A DNA stretch of 64,000 bases from UBA3792 sp045114775 (GTDB lineage: Bacteria > Bacillota > Clostridia > Christensenellales > CAG-138). The position numbers and the translations under genes were made by a program. The stretch is taken from positions 124,001 through 188,000 of the forward strand of contig JBGULC010000012.1 of NCBI GenBank assembly GCA_045114775.1, read 5' to 3'. Positions 58,948-64,000 of the stretch are shown here, piece by piece (within the stretch, counting starts at the first letter, position 1; every line of letters begins with the position of its first letter). A model generated the notes under the pieces. The model saw only the letters and a program-made list of their open reading frames with translations. It was not told where the DNA came from and made no database searches.

Positions 58948-59689
58948 TCTTGTCATTGCTGCATGGAACGCGATCGAACCGAACGATTCGCAGGATGCGC
59001 GGATCCTGTCCGCGATTCTTTCGGCGAACCGTTCCGAACGCAAAAGAAAGGAGAAAACGATGCTGCATACTAAAAAGCTTCTGATCCCTGCCGTCTGTCT
59101 GGTGCTGCTAGCCGTCGTCGGCATTGTGGGGATCCGACTGAACTGGTTTACCGCAAGCCGGGAGCCAATAGAAGCGGAAAGCGAAGGCGCCCCGGTCAAC
59201 GACACGGAATGCAAAGTGCCGAACCCCATTCTGGATGAAGAACTCGATGCCGCGTTCGGATACCTGTTCCCGACCGAGATCGAAGAAGGGTATGCTCTGA
59301 CTGAGGACGGCTTCAATTTATACAGCGACGGCGCCGACGCGCTTCACGCCGAGCGTCGCGTATTGAAGGCAACCTATTACAACGAAGAATTGGACGATAC
59401 ACTGCTCATACAAGTCGCGCCGAGCGCCTATTTCGGCGGATACCTCAAAAACATGCCTTACGGCGTCGTGCAATACGGAGACCCGCAGACCGACGGGACA
59501 CGGTCCTCCATGATCTTTTTCGAGAACGACGGGATCACGATCCTATACCAGTTCGGAAAAACGGATATCGCCGCATTGGACGCGGAAGCCGCCGAACGCT
59601 TCTACGCCATGGTCCACTCGGCAAGATACTTCTACCGTATCTCCCCCGCCGAAAGCGAGGAAAACGACGAAATAGATATTGACGGATGA
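58928..59689 (+). CDS. membrane protein, probable anti-sigma partner (DUF4367-like)
   Basis: 253 residues. Short cytosolic N-terminus (1-45, containing LVIAAWNAIEPNDSQDARILSAIL), one membrane helix (about 51-68) and an extracytoplasmic domain (75-253) with EGYALTEDGFNLYSDG. Position, topology and the 20-nt overlap with the sigma gene fit an anti-sigma or sensor protein. No zinc ZAS motif is seen. The ATG at 58928 has AAAGG seven nt upstream; ATG at 58937 is also possible. Confidence 0.68.
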   Translation: MFSMKNDLVIAAWNAIEPNDSQDARILSAILSANRSERKRKEKTMLHTKKLLIPAVCLVLLAVVGIVGIRLNWFTASREPIEAESEGAPVNDTECKVPNPILDEELDAAFGYLFPTEIEEGYALTEDGFNLYSDGADALHAERRVLKATYYNEELDDTLLIQVAPSAYFGGYLKNMPYGVVQYGDPQTDGTRSSMIFFENDGITILYQFGKTDIAALDAEAAERFYAMVHSARYFYRISPAESEENDEIDIDG

Positions 59690-59705
59690 TACGCCGCATT
59701 ATGAT

Positions 59706-59737
59706 AGCAGCCGCCCGGTCGGACGGCTGTTGTTTTT
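59706..59737 (+). terminator. terminator of the ECF sigma operon
   Basis: CAGCCG / CGGCTG stem followed by TTGTTTTT. Convergent with hemW, whose stop overlaps the tail. Confidence 0.75.
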
Positions 59738-60902
59738 ATCGCAAAAAGTCGATTAAGCGGCGTTCGCGGAAATCGCGCAGGACAGAATCGAGATGGTCCA
59801 TGCCAAGCGGCGTCAGGCGCAGACAGGCGGGATCGGAATGATCCCAGAAGCCGAAGCGATCGTTCTTGTCGTAGGCTTCCTTATAGGTCTCGATCACGTC
59901 GCAGCCGAAGCGGTCGAAAAACGCCTTGCGGTCGATGCCGGATGTTAAGCGCAGGCCGAGCATCACGGACTCGAACATCTGCTCGAAGGTGTTCGTGAGG
60001 ATGTGCTCCGCGCGCGGAAGCCTGCCCTTATCGAGCTTTTTGAGATACGCCGGAATGCTGCTTTCATTTGAAAACCGCACCCAAAAGCCGTCCTCGACCA
60101 TCGAGGAATGCGCGGCAACGCCGAGCCCCAGATACGGCTCGTTGTGCCAGTAAATGAGGTTGTGGCGGCATTCGAAGCCCGGCTTTGCAAAGTTAGAAAC
60201 CTCATAGCGGTGATAGCCGAGCTCATCGAGCAGCGCCATGCCCGCGTCCTCCATGTCCGCGACGGCGTCCGGATCGGGCAGCGTTTCGCGCCCGGCAATT
60301 ACGTCGTCATAAAGCGGCGTACCCTCTTCGAGGATCAGCGAATACGCGGAGATATGCGTGGGCTCGAGCGCAGCGACGGTGCGGATCGCGTCGAGATAAT
60401 CCGCTTGCGTTTGCCCCGGCAGTCCGTGCATCAGGTCGATGTTGATATTCGCAAAGCCCGCGTCACGCGCGGCAGAATAGGTTGCAAGAAATTCCTCGTA
60501 GGTATGCACGCGCCCGATGCGGGATAGAAGCGCATTCTGCGTCGCCTGCAGACCGATCGAAAGGCGGTTGAAGCCCGCGTCGCGCAGCCTTTTCAAACCG
60601 TCGAACCCGATCGTTTTCGGGTTGCATTCAATCGAGATCTCCGCGTCCGGCTCGACCGGAAACGCGGTTCTGATCGCATCGAGGATCGCGCAAAGGTCCT
60701 CCGCGGGCAGGATCGTCGGCGTGCCCCCGCCGAAGAACACGGTTTTCACGCGCGCGTCCGGGTATTTTGCCCGGGACAGCGCGATCTCCTGTTCCAAGGC
60801 AGAGCGATACCGCCCCGCGGTTTCGTCGATCGGGATCGAACAGAAATCGCAGTAGCGGCATTTCCGGATACAGTATGGGATATGTACGTAGACGCCGATC
60901 AT
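59736..60902 (-). CDS. hemW: radical SAM heme chaperone HemW
   Basis: 388 residues. CxxxCxxC at Cys11, Cys15, Cys18 (PYCIRKCRYCDF), VFFGGGTPTIL near 60, and NRLSIGLQATQNALL in the SAM barrel. A HemW C-terminal domain is present. The conserved fourth Cys after the motif (CDFC) fits HemW rather than HemN. It binds heme and delivers it to acceptor proteins, and is not a coproporphyrinogen oxidase. ATG overlaps the lepA stop (ATGA). Confidence 0.92.
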   Translation of the reverse strand: MIGVYVHIPYCIRKCRYCDFCSIPIDETAGRYRSALEQEIALSRAKYPDARVKTVFFGGGTPTILPAEDLCAILDAIRTAFPVEPDAEISIECNPKTIGFDGLKRLRDAGFNRLSIGLQATQNALLSRIGRVHTYEEFLATYSAARDAGFANINIDLMHGLPGQTQADYLDAIRTVAALEPTHISAYSLILEEGTPLYDDVIAGRETLPDPDAVADMEDAGMALLDELGYHRYEVSNFAKPGFECRHNLIYWHNEPYLGLGVAAHSSMVEDGFWVRFSNESSIPAYLKKLDKGRLPRAEHILTNTFEQMFESVMLGLRLTSGIDRKAFFDRFGCDVIETYKEAYDKNDRFGFWDHSDPACLRLTPLGMDHLDSVLRDFRERRLIDFLR

Positions 60903-62704
60903 CCGTTGATGCGCAGCACGCTCATAAAGGCGTCGCTCGGCACGGCGACGGAGCCGACCTGCCGCATGCGCTTCTTGCCTTCCTTCTGCTTCTCCAAAAG
61001 CTTCTTTTTGCGCGTGATGTCGCCGCCGTAGCACTTCGCCAGAACGTCCTTGCGGACCGCCTTGACCGTCTCGCGGGCGATGATCTTGCTGCCGATCGCC
61101 GCCTGGATCGGGATCTCGAACTGCTGACGCGGAATGACGTCCTTGAGCTTTTCGGCAACGGCGCGGCCCTTCGCATACGCGCGATCCTTATGCACGATCG
61201 TGGTCAGCGCGTCGCACATCTCCCCGTTTAAGAGGAAGTCGAGCCGCACGAGATCGCTCTTTGCGTAGCCCGAAAGCTCGTAGTCGAACGAGGCATAGCC
61301 GCGGCTTCTGGATTTCAGGCTGTCGAAGAAGTCGTAGATGATCTCGTTCAGCGGCAGGATATAGTGCAGGTTCACGCGGTCCGCCTCGATGTACTGCATA
61401 TCGACGAACGTACCGCGGTTGTTCTGACAGAGCTCCATGATCGTGCCGACATACTCGGACGGGGTCATGATCGTGGCTTTCACGATCGGCTCCTCCATGT
61501 AGTCGATCTCCGCCGCGTTCGGCAGGTTGGAGGGGTTGTCGATGACGATCCTCTGTCCGTCGAGCGTATAAACGTGGTACACGACCGACGGCGCTGTGGT
61601 GACGAGGTCGAGGTCGAACTCGCGCTCGAGCCGTTCGGTGATGATCTCCATGTGCAATAGGCCGAGGAACCCGCAGCGGAAGCCGTAGCCCAGCGCGGCG
61701 GACGTCTCGTGCTCGTAGCTTAAAGACGCGTCGTTCAGCTTCAGCTTGTCGAGCGCCTCCTTGAGATCGTCGTAGTGCGCGCCGTCCGCGGGGTACACGC
61801 CGCAGAAGACCATCGAGTTCGCCTGCTTGTAGCCGGGCAGCGCATCCTTGGCAGGGCGTCCCGCTTCGGTGATCGTGTCGCCGACCTTCGTTTCCGCGAC
61901 GCTCTTGATCGACGCGGCAATATAGCCGACCTCGCCCGCGGTCAGGGAATCCACCGGCTTCCACGTCGGCGCAAACACGCCGACCTCGGTGACGTCGAAT
62001 TCGCTGCCGCTCGCCATCATACGGATGCGCGTGCCGGGCTTCACGGTGCCGTCGAACACGCGCACGTAGGACAGCGCGCCCTTGTAGTTGTCGTAAAGGC
62101 AGTCGAAGATCAGCGCTTTCAGCGGCGCGTCCGGATCGCCGGTCGGCGCGGGGACGGTGTCGACGATGCGCGAAAGGACCTCGCCGACGTTCTCTCCCGT
62201 CTTTGCCGAAATACACGGCGCGTCCTCGGCGGGAATGCCGATGACGTCCTCGATCTCCTTCTTGACGCGCTCGGGCTCGGCGCTCGGCAGATCGACCTTG
62301 TTGATGACCGGGAGCACTTCAAGCCCGTTGTCGACCGCGAGGTAGACGTTTGCAAGCGTCTGCGCCTCGATGCCCTGCGTCGCGTCGACGACCAGCACCG
62401 CGCCTTCGCACGCCGCAAGCGCTCTCGATACCTCGTAATTAAAGTCGACGTGGCCCGGCGTGTCGATCAGGTTGAACATATAGGTCTTGCCGTCGGTATG
62501 GTGATAGAACATGCGCACGGCGCTCGCTTTGATCGTGATGCCGCGCTCGCGTTCGATGTCCATGGAATCCAGAAGCTGCTCCTCCATGTCGCGCTTGGCG
62601 ACGGTGTCGGTCAGCTCCATCATGCGGTCCGCGAGCGTGCTCTTGCCGTGGTCGATGTGCGCAATGATCGAAAAATTGCGAATGAGGTTGGGATCGAAAT
62701 TCAT
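60899..62704 (-). CDS. lepA: elongation factor 4 (LepA)
   Basis: 601 residues. G1 AHIDHGKS at 15-22, G3 DTPGHVDF, G4 NKVDLPSA, G5 SAKTG. LepA-specific C-terminal domain ends KKLLEKQKEGKKRMRQVGSV. Back-translocating ribosomal GTPase. Start 62704 has GGAGGAC upstream. Confidence 0.97.
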   Translation of the reverse strand: MNFDPNLIRNFSIIAHIDHGKSTLADRMMELTDTVAKRDMEEQLLDSMDIERERGITIKASAVRMFYHHTDGKTYMFNLIDTPGHVDFNYEVSRALAACEGAVLVVDATQGIEAQTLANVYLAVDNGLEVLPVINKVDLPSAEPERVKKEIEDVIGIPAEDAPCISAKTGENVGEVLSRIVDTVPAPTGDPDAPLKALIFDCLYDNYKGALSYVRVFDGTVKPGTRIRMMASGSEFDVTEVGVFAPTWKPVDSLTAGEVGYIAASIKSVAETKVGDTITEAGRPAKDALPGYKQANSMVFCGVYPADGAHYDDLKEALDKLKLNDASLSYEHETSAALGYGFRCGFLGLLHMEIITERLEREFDLDLVTTAPSVVYHVYTLDGQRIVIDNPSNLPNAAEIDYMEEPIVKATIMTPSEYVGTIMELCQNNRGTFVDMQYIEADRVNLHYILPLNEIIYDFFDSLKSRSRGYASFDYELSGYAKSDLVRLDFLLNGEMCDALTTIVHKDRAYAKGRAVAEKLKDVIPRQQFEIPIQAAIGSKIIARETVKAVRKDVLAKCYGGDITRKKKLLEKQKEGKKRMRQVGSVAVPSDAFMSVLRING

Positions 62705-62758
62705 AAAAGTCCTCCGGAATGGTACGGCGTGCCGACGCCGTCTCCATAAGTACTCATT

Positions 62759-62787
62759 ATTGTACATTACCGTTGCCAAAATTGCAA
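62759..62787 (-). promoter_or_regulatory. sigma-A promoter of lepA-hemW
   Basis: TTGCAA at 62787-62782, 17-nt spacer, TACAAT at 62764-62759. Confidence 0.8.
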
Positions 62788-62802
62788 GAAGTGTGATACA
62801 AT
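62773..62802 (+). promoter_or_regulatory. probable promoter of the LUD-domain gene, interleaved with the lepA promoter
   Basis: TTGCCA at 62773-62778, 18-nt spacer, TACAAT at 62797-62802. Shares the -35 region with the opposing promoter. Confidence 0.65.
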
Positions 62803-62831
62803 CGAAACAAGCAAGATTCGGAGGTGGACAC

Positions 62832-63443
62832 ATGCAATACGATCTCAATGCCGTCGCAAAGCGTCTCAACGAACGCGGCTTCCTCACAGACGTCTGCAAA
62901 ACGCCCGAGGAGGCGAAGGAACTGATTCTGAACTACATCGGCGACCGCTCCGTCGGCATCGCGGGCTCGGCGACTGTGCGCGATCTCGGGCTCTATGAAG
63001 CGCTGACCGAGCGCGGCAACACGGTCTGGTGGCACTGGAAGGTCGAAAAGCCGCAGGTTGAGCAGACGCGCATCAACGCGATCGCCGCGGACGTGTATCT
63101 GTGCTCTTCGAATGCGATCACCGAGGACGGACGGCTCATCAACATCGACGGCACCGGCAACCGCCTTGCGGGCATGATCTACGGGCCGAAGACGGTCATC
63201 CTCGCGGTCGGCAGAAACAAGCTCGTCAAGGACTACGACGAAGCGATCGCGCGGATCAAGCGCGACGCCTGCGGGCCGAACGCGCGGCGGCAAGGTTTCA
63301 AAACGCCTTGCTCGATCGACAACGTCTGCCGCGACTGCCGCCCGCCGGTGCGTATGTGCAACGTGACCGCGATCACGGAATACCCGTCGCGCCGCCATCA
63401 GGCGTTCCGCATCGTGCTGATCGACGAGGATATGGGCTTATGA
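62832..63443 (+). CDS. LUD-domain (LutC/YkgG-like, DUF162) protein
   Basis: 203 residues. LUD fold: GIAGSATVRDLGLYEAL, ADVYLCSSNAITEDGRLINIDGTGNR and KTVILAVGRNKLV. The C-terminus has a Cys cluster (C-x5-C-x2-C-x6-C within CSIDNVCRDCRPPVRMC), suggesting a metal or Fe-S site. Related proteins take part in lactate oxidation, but a stand-alone DUF162 gene with this Cys cluster has no assigned role. GGAGGTGG precedes the ATG, and the stop overlaps the next gene (ATGA). Confidence 0.85.
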   Translation: MQYDLNAVAKRLNERGFLTDVCKTPEEAKELILNYIGDRSVGIAGSATVRDLGLYEALTERGNTVWWHWKVEKPQVEQTRINAIAADVYLCSSNAITEDGRLINIDGTGNRLAGMIYGPKTVILAVGRNKLVKDYDEAIARIKRDACGPNARRQGFKTPCSIDNVCRDCRPPVRMCNVTAITEYPSRRHQAFRIVLIDEDMGL

Positions 63444-63775
63444 CGATCAACGAGTATCAGAAGCTTGCCATGACGACCCTGAACCCGGCGCTTTCCGAAA
63501 AGGAAGTTCTGCTGAACGGCGTCATGGGGCTTTGCGGCGAATCGGGCGAGGCAATCGACCTCGTCAAGAAATGGATGATGCAGGGACACGAGCTCGACAA
63601 GGCGCATCTTGCAAAGGAGCTCGGCGACGTCGCGTGGTACCTTGCCGAGACCGCGACCGCGATCGGCTACGACCTGGAAACCATCCTGCAGAATAACATT
63701 GACAAGCTGAAAGCCCGCTATCCCGAAGGCTTCACCGCCGATCGCTCAATGCACAGAAAAAACGGAGACGAATAA
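63440..63775 (+). CDS. MazG-like nucleoside triphosphate pyrophosphohydrolase
   Basis: 111 residues. Single MazG domain: GLCGESGEAIDLVKK (metal-binding E-x-E) and KELGDVAWYLAETA (E-L-G-D). Small MazG enzymes hydrolyse (d)NTPs to NMP and PPi. Translationally coupled to the LUD gene. Confidence 0.87.
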   Translation: MTINEYQKLAMTTLNPALSEKEVLLNGVMGLCGESGEAIDLVKKWMMQGHELDKAHLAKELGDVAWYLAETATAIGYDLETILQNNIDKLKARYPEGFTADRSMHRKNGDE

Positions 63776-63789
63776 CGCCTCCGTTTCAT

Positions 63790-63882
63790 GCCCTGTCGGG
63801 CAAGTGATATCTGTCTCAAACAGGTGATATCCGCTGCGCGGGTGATATCGCCCTGCGGGCGGTGATATATTCCCTTCGGGAA
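63790..63882 (+). repeat. array of small hairpins separated by GTGATATC
   Basis: Hairpins GCCC-TGTC-GGGC, CTG-TCTCAAA-CAG, CCGC-TGC-GCGG, GCCC-TGC-GGGC and TTCCC-TTC-GGGAA are joined by GTGATATC or GTGATATA. Stem sequences vary and linkers are constant. Confidence 0.75.
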
Positions 63883-63892
63883 TGTTCAGGAT

Positions 63893-63921
63893 GATTCTCC
63901 TCGCGGAGAATCTCTTTTTTT
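63893..63921 (+). terminator. terminator after the hairpin array
   Basis: GATTCTCC / GGAGAATC stem with TCGC loop, followed by TCTTTTTTT. Confidence 0.85.
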
Positions 63922-63946
63922 GCGCGGGAAGCTATGGTGCGTTCTT

Positions 63947-64000
63947 GCCCTCCCTGTGTAAGGGAGGGTGGGTTTTGCAAAGCAAAAGCCGGAAGGGTTG
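63947..64000. repeat. start of a second MITE-like element, cut by window end
   Basis: GCCCTCCCTGTGTAAGGGA, then GGTGGGT and CCGGAAGGGTTG, as in the element at 49894-50018. Confidence 0.6.

Noticed and set aside
63790..63882. CRISPR array
   Set aside because: Linkers are only 8 nt and the variable parts are self-complementary 10-14 nt hairpins. No cas genes are in the window.

Overview
This is a stretch of bacterial chromosome, moderately GC-rich, with sigma-A type promoters (TTGaca-N17-TAtaaT), GGAGG ribosome binding sites and intrinsic terminators. It suggests an uncultured gut Clostridia (Bacillota). Supporting signs are the rimP-nusA-ylxR-ylxQ-infB-rbfA-nrnA-truB order, a fused IspH/ribosomal protein S1, sporulation-type ytfI/ytfJ, an hrcA-grpE-dnaK-dnaJ operon under CIRCE, a Na+-translocating decarboxylase, and paired DUF421/DUF4363 genes. 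The exact genus cannot be read from the sequence. No rRNA, tRNA, CRISPR array or prophage was seen.

Layout. 1-6210: the nusA/infB translation operon on the minus strand, with truB cut by the window edge. 6214-10352: pgsA and a biotin-dependent sodium-pump decarboxylase operon (oadG, biotin carrier, oadB, oadA-like) behind a perfect-consensus promoter. 10394-14115: plus-strand DUF421/DUF4363 pair, adenine deaminase and an orphan gene. 14396-28491: two paralogous BMP-family (purine nucleoside-type) ABC uptake systems, each with a separately promoted binding lipoprotein. They flank a dac/ytfIJ/rsuA-like group. One ATPase carries an inserted domain of about 180 residues. 28557-34330: a tightly overlapped surE, flavoprotein, cmk, plsC, ispH-S1 operon.

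34345-45376: two FtsX-type ABC exporters bracketing a PQQ-propeller membrane protein and a two-component system, with a probable response-regulator operator in front of one exporter. 45464-48408: two DUF6273 proteins and a TetR regulator. 48491-49669: rplJ-rplL with an L10 leader. 49670-53200: repeat-rich accessory DNA holding a divergent nuclease/methyltransferase pair (a candidate restriction-modification system) and a gene broken by an in-frame TAG. 53081-57982: the heat-shock operon. 58450-59737: an ECF sigma factor with a membrane partner. 59736-62787: lepA-hemW. 62773-63775: LUD-domain and MazG-like genes. 63790-64000: a hairpin/GTGATATC repeat array and the start of a second copy of a mobile-looking repeat.

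Most interesting signals: a ~127-nt structured element present twice (13262-13389 plus, 22591-22716 minus) whose stems co-vary while a 13-nt loop is held; the inserted tandem-repeat domain in the nucleoside ABC ATPase; the divergent HTH-PD-(D/E)XK nuclease and DNA methyltransferase; a predicted leaderless PQQ-protein mRNA; and several dispersed palindromic repeat arrays.
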